The translations under genes were made by a program, and so were the position numbers. Under the pieces are notes generated by a model. That model ran no database searches. It was not told the DNA's origin and saw nothing but the letters and a program-made list of their open reading frames with translations. 64,000 nucleotides of DNA. It comes from Treponema berlinense. GTDB taxonomy: Bacteria; Spirochaetota; Spirochaetia; Treponematales; Treponemataceae. Positions 10,145-17,549 of the stretch are shown one piece after another; the first letter of the stretch is position 1; every line of letters starts with the position of its first letter. The stretch is from the NCBI RefSeq assembly GCF_900167025.1, contig NZ_FUXC01000001.1, forward strand, positions 62,001-126,000, written 5' to 3'.

Positions 10145-11140
10145 TTATTCTTCTTCGGTTACAGAAGCGTCAATGTTCAAGTTTACAGAGTATGAGCGGC
10201 CGTTTATTGCGTCAAAGGTTTTTGTAATTTCGTAGTCGCCGATTGTAAATTTTACAGTGTGCGGTCCTTGTGTAATTACAAAAGGCTCTTTTGGAGAATC
10301 GAGCTCTTCGCCATCAAAGTAAATAGAAGCGTTTTCCGGCGAGAGAATTTTTACTTCAGGCTCAATTCCACGAAGAGCGACCTTTAGAGAAGTGAGTTTT
10401 GCCTGTTCTACAATAAAAGTGCGGATTTCGTTTCTGAAAGTTTCTCCAGTTACGAAAAGGTGATGCTCGCCTTCTTTTAAGAGCATTTTTTGTGGAATTG
10501 ACGGAATAAAATTGTCGTCAATATAGATGCTGAAGTTTTCGTTTTTTTCTTCCTGTTTTGAAACCTCAAGACTGAAATATCCTTCGTTGCTCAAAACAGG
10601 TCTTGCCGTAACCTGAATACGTGCATTTTCGAGTTCTTCGGGAGCGCCCTTCATTGCAAGCATGTAGCGCAGGAAAATTATTCCGTTTTTTGCAGAAATT
10701 TTTTCTTCAAGAATTTTTGCATAAGGATTATTCTTGATGTTGAATTTTTCGTTTAGCGGAATGTAAATCGTGTTGACGATTTTTCCAGGAATTGTCGATA
10801 TGCTTGTTCTTGTTCCCGCATAATCGATGAGCTTTTCTGTTGGGAACGGAGAAATTCCGTCATAAAAGCTATATGCAACGCTGTCCCGCCATGTTGTCAT
10901 TATTTGCGGAACTTTCATTGTAAGTTCAAGTCCTGTGACAAATGTTTTGTCTTCTGGAAGTTTTATTGCAAGCGCGTCAAAAATTCCAAGATTGGCAGAA
11001 ACTTCGCTGTAATTCTGCGGAATTGAGATTACATGTGTTTTTGCAACGCGAAAATTTTCCGCATAAAGCGCAAAAAAATTCACCGTAATCAGCAACAGAG
11101 AAAATAGAATTTTTTTGCATGGCTTTTTGCAGTTTTTCAT
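10145..11140 (-). CDS. Exported protein with PEGA-like C-terminal repeats, unknown function
   Basis: 331 residues from the ATG at 11140, which is preceded by GGAAAG; a TTG four codons upstream would place the Shine-Dalgarno inside the coding region and was rejected. The N-terminus is a signal peptide (Lys/Cys-rich, then LFSLLLITVNFFALYA, cleaved near AENFRVAK). The mature protein is beta-rich. The last third contains two PEGA-like modules (SIYIDDNFIPSIPQKMLLKEGEHHL and ASIYFDGEELDSPKEPFVI, written here as landmarks), a pattern seen in cell-envelope proteins. I do not recognise a specific function. It is followed by the candidate small RNA and the penicillin-binding protein gene. Confidence 0.75.
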   Translation of the reverse strand: MKNCKKPCKKILFSLLLITVNFFALYAENFRVAKTHVISIPQNYSEVSANLGIFDALAIKLPEDKTFVTGLELTMKVPQIMTTWRDSVAYSFYDGISPFPTEKLIDYAGTRTSISTIPGKIVNTIYIPLNEKFNIKNNPYAKILEEKISAKNGIIFLRYMLAMKGAPEELENARIQVTARPVLSNEGYFSLEVSKQEEKNENFSIYIDDNFIPSIPQKMLLKEGEHHLFVTGETFRNEIRTFIVEQAKLTSLKVALRGIEPEVKILSPENASIYFDGEELDSPKEPFVITQGPHTVKFTIGDYEITKTFDAINGRSYSVNLNIDASVTEEE

Positions 11141-11283
11141 AAATCTTTCCAAAAATAAAAAATAACATTTATTTTATAACTATAAATATTTTACAGTATA
11201 CAATTTTTTATGTATATAAAACATAATGCAAAAAAAATAAAAAATCTAAAAAAAATCTAAAAAAATGGAGATATTGTAAATTT

Positions 11284-12252
11284 TTAGTTAAAATTGATGA
11301 TTTTTCCGGGATCTGTCGGGCTTCCGTCTTTTCTAAGCTCAAAATGAAGGTGAGGTCCTGTGCTTGCTCCTGTCGAGCCTGATTTTGCTATGAGTTCGCC
11401 GGTTTTGACTTTTTGACCTTTTTTTACAAGAATTTCGGAAAGATGGGCATATACGCTTGTTAAATTGTTGTAATGCCGCAAAATAACGAAGTTTCCATAA
11501 GTTTGGTTAAATCCGCTCTGGCTGACTTCTCCGCTGCGGCAGGCAAAAACGCTGCTTTTTAACGGGGCTGCAAGATCTATTCCCGAATGAAATTTCCATT
11601 TTCCAGAAATCGGGCTTACTCTGTAACCAAAACTGCTCGTTAAGACGCTGGTTGAAAGCGGACTTACAAGTTTTGTATCCAGAAAAAAAAGCGCTGTTGT
11701 CGAATCGAACCTTTCGTTCTTTAAAAAATAGAAAATTTTTCCGTCAATTTTAAAAATTTTTGCGGTTTTGATTTTTTCTTCGGTCATATATTTTTTGAAA
11801 AGAAGCTGTTCCCAATCTGAATCGGGATTTTCTGGAATAAAAATTCCGTTAAAGGTGGGAGCGAGGATTATTTTTCCGGAAATTCTTGAATCTGCCGAAG
11901 AAAACCTGTTTAAAGTCGCGAGCGTGTCTTTGTAAACCGGGCTGAGCCTTGAGGAAAGCCAGATAAAATCCATATTTTGAGGTACGAGGATTTTATAAAA
12001 AGTGAAAATTTGGTTTTGAGAGGAATTTTTTTCGGAAACTGAATATTTTGAATTAAAGCCTGCTTCTTCTAAAAACTGCCTGAAAATCAAATCCTTTGAA
12101 GCGTCCGGAACTTTTATGAACGGAAGTTTTTCTGAATTGATTTCAAATATCTCAGTTGAAAACTGTTCTTCGTTTGAAAAAGCAAAAAAAATCAAAGAAA
12201 AGAGCAGAGCCGGTAAAAAAAAGAATTTTTTGATTTTTTCAGAGAGAATCAT
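11284..12252 (-). CDS. M23-family metallopeptidase (peptidoglycan endopeptidase-like)
   Basis: Exported M23/LytM-type zinc peptidase, 322 residues from the ATG at 12252. This start gives a clean signal peptide (KKFFFLPALLFSLIFFAFS) and overlaps the end of the upstream gene by 14 bp, suggesting translational coupling. The longer frame up to 12363 lies inside the neighbour and was rejected. The catalytic domain (about 215-320) has intact zinc ligands in HSGIDLAAP and HLHFE plus the downstream YAHLSEILVKKGQKV and GSTGASTGPHLHFE segments, so it is likely active. It probably cuts cell-wall peptides during growth or division. The N-terminal 190 residues are unrecognised. Confidence 0.88.
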   Translation of the reverse strand: MILSEKIKKFFFLPALLFSLIFFAFSNEEQFSTEIFEINSEKLPFIKVPDASKDLIFRQFLEEAGFNSKYSVSEKNSSQNQIFTFYKILVPQNMDFIWLSSRLSPVYKDTLATLNRFSSADSRISGKIILAPTFNGIFIPENPDSDWEQLLFKKYMTEEKIKTAKIFKIDGKIFYFLKNERFDSTTALFFLDTKLVSPLSTSVLTSSFGYRVSPISGKWKFHSGIDLAAPLKSSVFACRSGEVSQSGFNQTYGNFVILRHYNNLTSVYAHLSEILVKKGQKVKTGELIAKSGSTGASTGPHLHFELRKDGSPTDPGKIINFN

Positions 12253-12655
12253 TTTCCGAAAAGTTTTTTGTTTTTTGCGAAGGCTTAAATATGAACGAAA
12301 CAAAGCCGTAAAGAAAAAAGGCAAAGATAATTTCAAAGATTGTAAAAAGCCTTTTGCCTGCAAAGACTAGAAAAACAAAGCCTAAAACTGTAGATGTGAT
12401 TATCAGAAATTTTGTAAAGAAAATCAGGGAATTTTTAAGTCCTGCTGAGCGGATTTTTAAAACAAGCCAGATTAAAAATAAAATGCAGGCGATTGCTGTA
12501 ACGCAGAAAGTGTAGGTCTGCGGAAGTTTAGTTGCAAAATACCATAAAGGATAGACGAGCGCTATTCCTACGAGTGCGCAAATTGCAAGAAGAGCCAGAA
12601 CCTTTAAAATTGAACTGAGAATCTGGCTGTAGCCTTTTAAAATCTGTCTGAACAT
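12239..12655 (-). CDS. Small integral membrane protein, unknown function
   Basis: 138 residues from the ATG at 12655. A longer version would begin with TTG inside the ferredoxin terminator and is unlikely. It contains four hydrophobic segments (about residues 16-38, 46-66, 80-103 and 107-128), so it is a polytopic inner-membrane protein. The tail KPSQKTKNFSENDSL is hydrophilic. It overlaps the start of the M23 peptidase gene by 14 bp and is probably co-translated with it. No family recognised. Confidence 0.6.
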   Translation of the reverse strand: MFRQILKGYSQILSSILKVLALLAICALVGIALVYPLWYFATKLPQTYTFCVTAIACILFLIWLVLKIRSAGLKNSLIFFTKFLIITSTVLGFVFLVFAGKRLFTIFEIIFAFFLYGFVSFIFKPSQKTKNFSENDSL

Positions 12656-12683
12656 ACCTACAAATATAAACAGACAAAAAAAA

Positions 12684-12708
12684 ATCTGCAAGAGCAATTC
12701 TTGCAGAT
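12684..12708 (-). terminator. Rho-independent terminator of the ferredoxin gene
   Basis: Perfect 10-bp stem ATCTGCAAGA/TCTTGCAGAT with a 5-nt loop, followed on the minus strand by a long U-run. It separates the ferredoxin gene from the membrane protein/M23 pair. Confidence 0.85.
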
Positions 12709-12724
12709 TTTTTAGAATGTAAAA

Positions 12725-12898
12725 CTATTCTTCTGAAATAGCTGTTGCTGGACAAACGCTTGCGCATGTTCCGCAGCTTACGCATTTAGAAGAATCGATT
12801 TCGCGGTGTCCGTCGTTTTCGCTGATTGCTCCAACTGGACAGTCTGGTTCGCATGTTCCGCAGTTTACGCATGCTGAAGGATCAATTTTATAAGCCAT
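12725..12898 (-). CDS. 2[4Fe-4S] ferredoxin
   Basis: Low-potential electron carrier of 57 residues, too short for standard ORF cut-offs. It begins MAYKIDPSACVNCG and contains two CxxCxxCxxxCP cluster motifs: CVNCGTCEPDCP and CVSCGTCASVCP. This is the clostridial-type 8Fe ferredoxin pattern of anaerobes, probably serving pyruvate:ferredoxin oxidoreductase or hydrogenase-like partners elsewhere. The ATG at 12898 is preceded by AGAGGT and the gene ends at its own strong terminator. Monocistronic. Confidence 0.95.
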   Translation of the reverse strand: MAYKIDPSACVNCGTCEPDCPVGAISENDGHREIDSSKCVSCGTCASVCPATAISEE

Positions 12899-13036
12899 AA
12901 TGTACCTCTTTTTAAGGGAAGTTTCCCAAATGTGATTGAAAAGTCAAAAAGTTTTGATTCAATCTGTTTATAATTTAGCATATAAAATTTTCCTAAACAA
13001 GAAAAATAAAGGCAGATTTGAACGAATTAGACTGTG

Positions 13037-13170
13037 CTAACAAAAAAACGCAATGAAATCGAGTTAGCGATTGTAGCGGCAGTCTTGTTGCGCAGTGAAA
13101 CGGAGCAATGGAGGCGAAAGCCGGAACCGCGGAAAGCGCGGCGACAACTTTGTTGGCGCAACTCCAATAA
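13037..13170. repeat. Intergenic hairpin-string element C (upstream of deoC)
   Basis: GC-rich non-coding insert in an otherwise AT-rich 329-bp gap between the ferredoxin and deoC. It has three mini-hairpins in a row: GGC-GAAA-GCC (13113-13122), CCGCG-GAAAG-CGCGG (13127-13141) and CAAC-TTT-GTTG (13145-13155). It starts near GAGTTAGCGATTG and shares GAAACGGAGCAATGGAG with element A (reverse strand). The far end, GGCGCAACTCC, is the reverse complement of the start of element E, GGAGTTGCGC. Confidence 0.7.
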
Positions 13171-13185
13171 AAATTTTAAGAACTA

Positions 13186-13194
13186 TGTTATAAT
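13186..13194 (+). promoter_or_regulatory. Candidate extended -10 promoter of deoC
   Basis: TGT-TATAAT is an extended -10 element 33 bp upstream of the deoC ATG, giving a leader of roughly 27 nt with GGGAG in place. No convincing -35 is visible, as is usual for extended -10 promoters. Confidence 0.5.
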
Positions 13195-13227
13195 GAATGC
13201 TAGTTTTTTTTATAAACGGGAGAAAAT

Positions 13228-13902
13228 ATGGAAAGAAAAGAAATTGCGAAATTTATTGATCACACTCAGCTTTCGGCCTGTGCTACTGAAAGCGATATTA
13301 AAAAACTTTGCGAAGAGGCTGTAAAATACGGATTTGCGAGCTGCTGCGTTAATCCGGTTTATGTTCCTTTTGCGGCGGAAATTTTGCGTGGAAGCGGAGT
13401 TAAGGTCTGTACTGTGATTGGGTTTCCTCTTGGGGCGAATTCGATTGATGACAAGGCGAGTCAGGCTGCTATGTGCGTAAGCGAAGGCGCGGACGAAGTT
13501 GATATGGTTGTAAATCTAGGCGCTGTAAAAGACAGGCGCTGGGAAGATGTTTTTGAAGAGATTTATGCGGTTCGCTGTGCAATCGATGATGTTGATTGCG
13601 GTGAAAATAAAAAAATTGTAGAAAAAGTGATTCTTGAGACCTGCTATCTTACCGATGAAGAAATTGTAACGGTTTGCGAAAAGGCAAAGGAAGCCGGCGC
13701 TGATTTTGTAAAGACTTCTACTGGATTTGGGACTGGCGGTGCGAGCGTTCATGCCGTTGAATTGATGAGAAAAACTGTCGGAAAAGACATGGGCGTAAAG
13801 GCGAGCGGCGGAATCCGGACTTTTGAAGACGCTGTGGCAATGCTGGATGCCGGTGCAAACAGACTTGGTTGTTCTGCCGGTGTTAAAATTGTTGAAGGCT
13901 GA
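13228..13902 (+). CDS. deoC: Deoxyribose-phosphate aldolase
   Basis: Class I aldolase that splits 2-deoxyribose-5-phosphate into glyceraldehyde-3-phosphate and acetaldehyde in deoxynucleoside catabolism; 224 residues, normal for bacterial DeoC. Motifs seen are VIGFPLGA, DEVDMVVNLGAVKD and the Schiff-base lysine in FVKTSTGFGTGGAS (about residue 155), then VKASGGIRTFEDA. The start follows CGGGAG. No other deo genes are adjacent. It converges on the metallo-beta-lactamase-fold gene with only 20 bp between stops. Confidence 0.97.
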   Translation: MERKEIAKFIDHTQLSACATESDIKKLCEEAVKYGFASCCVNPVYVPFAAEILRGSGVKVCTVIGFPLGANSIDDKASQAAMCVSEGADEVDMVVNLGAVKDRRWEDVFEEIYAVRCAIDDVDCGENKKIVEKVILETCYLTDEEIVTVCEKAKEAGADFVKTSTGFGTGGASVHAVELMRKTVGKDMGVKASGGIRTFEDAVAMLDAGANRLGCSAGVKIVEG

Positions 13903-13922
13903 GTTTTTTTTGTGGCGGAAAA

Positions 13923-14858
13923 TCAGGCGAGAGACCAGTACATCATGTTGTCTTTGATTTCGTACTTGATTTTTCCGCTGTCGCTTAGGGAACTTAAATA
14001 TGAGCGCAAGGTGCAGCCTATAAGAACGTATTGGCTGAGTTTGAGCGAAATTCCGTTTCGTGTGCTTACATTTTGGAGAATCTGTTCTGCCGTTTTTGGA
14101 GTTTTTAATTCGTCCAAAATCATATTTTCAGTTTCGAGAAGGGCAATAAGGTTTAGTTCGACCAGCCCTTCAATTTCTTCGACGCCCTGGCCGTGCCCCG
14201 GAACATAAAAATCGGCCTGGATTTTTGAGAGTGCCAAAAGGCTTTTTTTTGATTCTTCTTCGTTAAAAAGATACTGAATCCAGTATCTTTTTATTGCGTC
14301 GCGTCCGCTCAGGCAGTCGCCTGCAAAAAAGATTTTTTTTCCGTCTGTATCGGTGATTAAAAATCCTGTCTGGTCGATGTAATGGCCTTTGAGCGGAACT
14401 GTCTGTACGTGGATTTTATCTTCAATGTAAAAATCTGAGCCGCTTTTAAATGTTTTGTCGGCAATGCAGGGAGAAGCCGTAAAATACTTTGTTTCGAGTT
14501 CTTTTACCGGCATTCCGCCCCAGATTAAGCCTGTTTCGAGAACAGGGCACTCCATGATTGCGGCTTCGCCGGTGCTTGCAATAATCTGGCATCCGGTTTT
14601 TGAGCGCAAATATTCGTTTCCGCCGCAATGGTCTGCATGAGAGTGCGTGTTTATTACGGATTTTATTTTGGGAGAATTGAAGGAACTGTTTACTGTTTCG
14701 AGTATAGCCTTTGCATAGCGTTCATCGTTTCCGCTGTCGATTAAATAAATATTTGTAGAGGAATCCGGCTGTTTTAGGGCAATAATTCCGATATTTGTTG
14801 GCAACGCAAGAAGATAAATGTTTTTTGAAAGTTCAGTAAATTCAGTTTTTTCGTTCAT
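13923..14858 (-). CDS. Metallo-beta-lactamase-fold hydrolase
   Basis: Cytoplasmic binuclear-metal hydrolase, 311 residues. The metal-binding motif HSHADHCGG (about residue 72), the later GHYIDQTG, AGDCL and PGHGQGVEE give a full set of ligands, so it should be active. The C-terminal 75 residues resemble the small winged-helix-like tail found on several MBL-fold proteins (LDELKTPKTAEQILQNV). Substrate cannot be deduced; glyoxalase II-like and lactonase-like activities are both possible. The ATG is preceded by GGGAG. Stand-alone gene. Confidence 0.88.
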   Translation of the reverse strand: MNEKTEFTELSKNIYLLALPTNIGIIALKQPDSSTNIYLIDSGNDERYAKAILETVNSSFNSPKIKSVINTHSHADHCGGNEYLRSKTGCQIIASTGEAAIMECPVLETGLIWGGMPVKELETKYFTASPCIADKTFKSGSDFYIEDKIHVQTVPLKGHYIDQTGFLITDTDGKKIFFAGDCLSGRDAIKRYWIQYLFNEEESKKSLLALSKIQADFYVPGHGQGVEEIEGLVELNLIALLETENMILDELKTPKTAEQILQNVSTRNGISLKLSQYVLIGCTLRSYLSSLSDSGKIKYEIKDNMMYWSLA

Positions 14859-14921
14859 TTATTATTCTCCCGTAAAAAATTTATCTAATACAAGTCTCAA
14901 TCTTTATATTATAGAACTGTT

Positions 14922-15992
14922 TTAGTTATTTTCCAAAACTAAATCGCCGTCTTTTATCCAGCCGAGTTTTCTGAAAAATTTTCCGAAAAGCCAGGTTAAA
15001 ATTCCCGGTAAAACAAAGCATACGAGGATAAGTCCAAGCCAGTCGAAGCCTGAAGGCGTAATTGCTGACGCCCCGTGAGAAAGCGCTGCCTGGGAAGGAT
15101 TGAACCAGCCGGAAATGACGCCGATTTGACCTACTAAACCGCAGGTTCCCATTCCGGAACTTACGGCCGCTCCGTTCATTTCCATTTTGAAAATGCAGGT
15201 TGCAACAGGACCGGTGATTAGCGAAGTAAGACAGGCTGGAATCCATATTTTTGGATTTTTGATGATATTTGGCATTTGGAGCATGCTTGTTCCAAGTCCT
15301 TGGCTCAAAAGTCCTGACCAGCGGTTTTCCTTAAAACTCAGTACTGCAAAACCGACCATTTGCGCGCAGCAACCGGCAACTGCTGCTCCTCCGGCAAGAC
15401 CTGTAAGACCGAGCGCTGCACAGATTGCGGCTGAACTTACCGGTAAAGTGAGCAAAACTCCTACAAGAAGCGAAATTATCATTCCCATCAGGAATGGGCG
15501 GAGCGTTGTTGCCCAGACAATTATGTTTCCAAAGGCGCTTGCTGCTTTTCCGATGTATTTTGCTGTAAGAACGGTTAACAAGGCTCCTGTTAAAAGTGTG
15601 ACAAGCGGAGTAACGATAATATCAACCTTTGTCTTTTTGCTTACGAGACAACCTGCTTCTGCTGAAAGAATTGCGATAAAAAGAACTGCAAGAGGTCCTC
15701 CGGCTCCACCGCTTACATTTGCCGCGCTTCCTGTTGCTGCAAGCGTAAAAAGAACAAGGGCAGGGACTTGCATTGCAAAACCGATTCCTACGGCCATAGC
15801 CGCTCCGACAACATGGGCATCCGAAGCAAAAGCGCCTGCATCAACTAAAAAAGTAAAAATTGGATTTGAGCCGAGCCGCAAAAGCTGCTGACCGAGAGTT
15901 TTTACAATTGTTCCGATTAAGAGCGAAGCGAAAAGACCTTGTGCCATTCCACCCAAAGCATCAATAAGATACCGTTTGACGTACTTGTTCAT
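14922..15992 (-). CDS. PTS IIC-like membrane permease
   Basis: Polytopic inner-membrane protein of 356 residues with about ten hydrophobic segments, Gly/Ala-rich throughout. The N-terminus YLIDALGGMAQGLFASLLIGTI and internal repeats resemble the PTS_EIIC_2 family of putative sugar permeases. No IIA or IIB gene is nearby, so the phosphoryl donor, if any, lies elsewhere or the protein acts as a facilitator. Start ATG after GGAGGACGTT. A short hairpin-string element lies right behind the ribosome-binding site. Family assignment is from memory of the pattern. Confidence 0.7.
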   Translation of the reverse strand: MNKYVKRYLIDALGGMAQGLFASLLIGTIVKTLGQQLLRLGSNPIFTFLVDAGAFASDAHVVGAAMAVGIGFAMQVPALVLFTLAATGSAANVSGGAGGPLAVLFIAILSAEAGCLVSKKTKVDIIVTPLVTLLTGALLTVLTAKYIGKAASAFGNIIVWATTLRPFLMGMIISLLVGVLLTLPVSSAAICAALGLTGLAGGAAVAGCCAQMVGFAVLSFKENRWSGLLSQGLGTSMLQMPNIIKNPKIWIPACLTSLITGPVATCIFKMEMNGAAVSSGMGTCGLVGQIGVISGWFNPSQAALSHGASAITPSGFDWLGLILVCFVLPGILTWLFGKFFRKLGWIKDGDLVLENN

Positions 15993-16002
15993 AACGTCCT
16001 CC

Positions 16003-16035
16003 TGTAAACACCGCGTTAGCGGGAGAAAATATGGT
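16003..16035. repeat. Hairpin-string element D (short), upstream of the PTS IIC-like gene
   Basis: Contains AAACACCGCGTTAGCGG, identical over 17 bp to the edge of element F near 39,545, and folds as CCGC-GTTA-GCGG (16011-16022). As at element F, it sits immediately upstream of the Shine-Dalgarno of a minus-strand gene. Only the edge of the element is present. Confidence 0.6.
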
Positions 16036-16153
16036 GAGTGTCATTGATATACTTGCTGATGCCTGAAAATGGTCATCCCAAACGTAACATCTGAATTTCC
16101 TGTCCAATTTAGCAAAAAATCAATTAAAATTCAATTTATGCCTTGTTTTATCT

Positions 16154-16181
16154 TTGAGAGATTTAAATAAAATGATATAAT
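16154..16181 (+). promoter_or_regulatory. Sigma-70 promoter of the PLP enzyme gene (leaderless arrangement)
   Basis: TTGAGA (16154-16159), 16-bp spacer, TATAAT (16176-16181). The ATG is at 16191, only nine bases after the -10 box, so transcription should begin about 3 nt from the start codon. There is no Shine-Dalgarno sequence. Confidence 0.65.
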
Positions 16182-16190
16182 AGTCGCGTT

Positions 16191-17417
16191 ATGTTTTTTC
16201 ATGGTGGAACTAATTCAAGAAGACTGGATGATTATCTGGACTTTTCTGCTAACACAAGTCCTTTGGGAGTTCACAAGGCCGCTTCCCGTGCATTGCTTGC
16301 GCTCTCGTTAAATCCTGACATTATTGCGGCTTATCCGGATCCAAATTGTACGGAACTGAAAGAATCTCTTGCTAAATACTGGAAATTTGACGGACCTATT
16401 TTGTGTGGTTCTGGCGCTGCTGATATTACACAGCTGATTTCTATGGTTTTTGGAAAAAATGTTCAGGGAACGGCTTTTAACCTGATTGTTGAGCCTGCCT
16501 TTTCTGAATACGAAAATGCGCTTTTGATGGCGTGCAGCGAAGAAAAAATTCTTCACCTTACCCTCGAAAAGAAAAACGACTTTGTTTTTACGGAAGATGA
16601 TTTTCAGCATCTTGAAAAAATTCTTTCTGGCGGAGTTCCGCTTATGTTTATGGCAAGTCCTTCAAACCCGGCTGGCAACGTTATGCCTCTGGATATGATT
16701 GTAAGAATTGCCAGACTTTGCGAAAAATCGGACACTGTCCTCGTTTTGGATTCCTGTTTTTGCCAGTTTAGCGAAACTGCCGAAAAAAATGTCCGTGCGC
16801 TTATAGAACGCGCCGATGAATTCCCTCATCTTATAATCCTCAACGCATTTACAAAATTTTACGGAATGGCAGGGCTTCGTTTGGGATATGCGCTTTGCTT
16901 TAGTTCCAGCGTTTATAATCCTCTTGTAAATGCAATGCGTCCGTGGACAATCAGTACAGACGCCCAGGTGACTGGTTCTGCGGTAATGCAGGCAGAAATT
17001 GAAAGCAACAGTTGGCACCGCCAAATGCTCAAACTTGTAACCGAAGAACGGAAATATTTGTCGGATTATTTTGAGTCAATCGGAGCAAAAGTTTTGCGTG
17101 GTGAGGGAAATTATATTCTTGTTCAGCTTGACGAAACTTTACAGAAAACGGCATTGGATTATGCTTCCGGCACAGAGCATGCAAAAGATAAGAAAGGTCA
17201 TAACGGTCCGAAAAAGCAGTCTTTGGTCAACGAAGAAGATTCTTCGCCGAATCCGTTTAAGGCGCCTTTGTGCCAGGCTTTGGCAATGTCAAAAATCGTA
17301 ATTCGCGGTTGCTCGGATTTTTATGGAATGGATTTAAGCTGGTACAGAATTTCGATAAAAGCCCACGAGGAGAATGTTCAGCTTGTAAAGGCTTTGAATA
17401 AGATTTTTAAAAAATAA
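16191..17417 (+). CDS. PLP-dependent aminotransferase, CobD/HisC-like
   Basis: Fold-type I PLP enzyme, 408 residues. The N-terminus FHGG...LDFSANTSPLG is the pattern of threonine-phosphate decarboxylase (CobD) and related histidinol-phosphate aminotransferases. The cofactor regions are SGAADITQLI, MASPSNPAGN, LDSCFCQF and the Schiff-base lysine in NAFTKFYGMAGLRLGYA (about residue 224). A hydrophilic insertion of about 35 residues (about 325-362, Lys/His/Ser-rich) interrupts the C-terminal small domain. No cobalamin or histidine genes are adjacent, so the substrate is uncertain. The start is fixed by the conserved HGG motif right after the Met; the transcript appears leaderless. Confidence 0.85.
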   Translation: MFFHGGTNSRRLDDYLDFSANTSPLGVHKAASRALLALSLNPDIIAAYPDPNCTELKESLAKYWKFDGPILCGSGAADITQLISMVFGKNVQGTAFNLIVEPAFSEYENALLMACSEEKILHLTLEKKNDFVFTEDDFQHLEKILSGGVPLMFMASPSNPAGNVMPLDMIVRIARLCEKSDTVLVLDSCFCQFSETAEKNVRALIERADEFPHLIILNAFTKFYGMAGLRLGYALCFSSSVYNPLVNAMRPWTISTDAQVTGSAVMQAEIESNSWHRQMLKLVTEERKYLSDYFESIGAKVLRGEGNYILVQLDETLQKTALDYASGTEHAKDKKGHNGPKKQSLVNEEDSSPNPFKAPLCQALAMSKIVIRGCSDFYGMDLSWYRISIKAHEENVQLVKALNKIFKK

Positions 17418-17431
17418 AACCTTAGAATTAT

Positions 17432-17470
17432 GGGGCAGAATTTATTTTTAAGTTCTGCTCTTTTTTTTTG
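17432..17470 (+). terminator. Terminator of the PLP enzyme gene
   Basis: Stem GGCAGAA...TTCTGCT around an AT-rich loop, followed by nine T. Confidence 0.7.
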
Positions 17471-17489
17471 TTTATTTATTTTTTTGCAA

Positions 17490-17541
17490 AAAAAAGGCTG
17501 CCTGTTACGAAGTTTTCAAACTTCCAGGACAGCCTCTTTTT
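17490..17541 (-). terminator. Rho-independent terminator of greA
   Basis: On the minus strand GAGGCTGTCCTGGAAG pairs imperfectly with CTTCGTAACAGGCAGCC and is followed by a U-run, directly after the greA stop. Confidence 0.8.
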
Positions 17542-17549
17542 TTTATATT

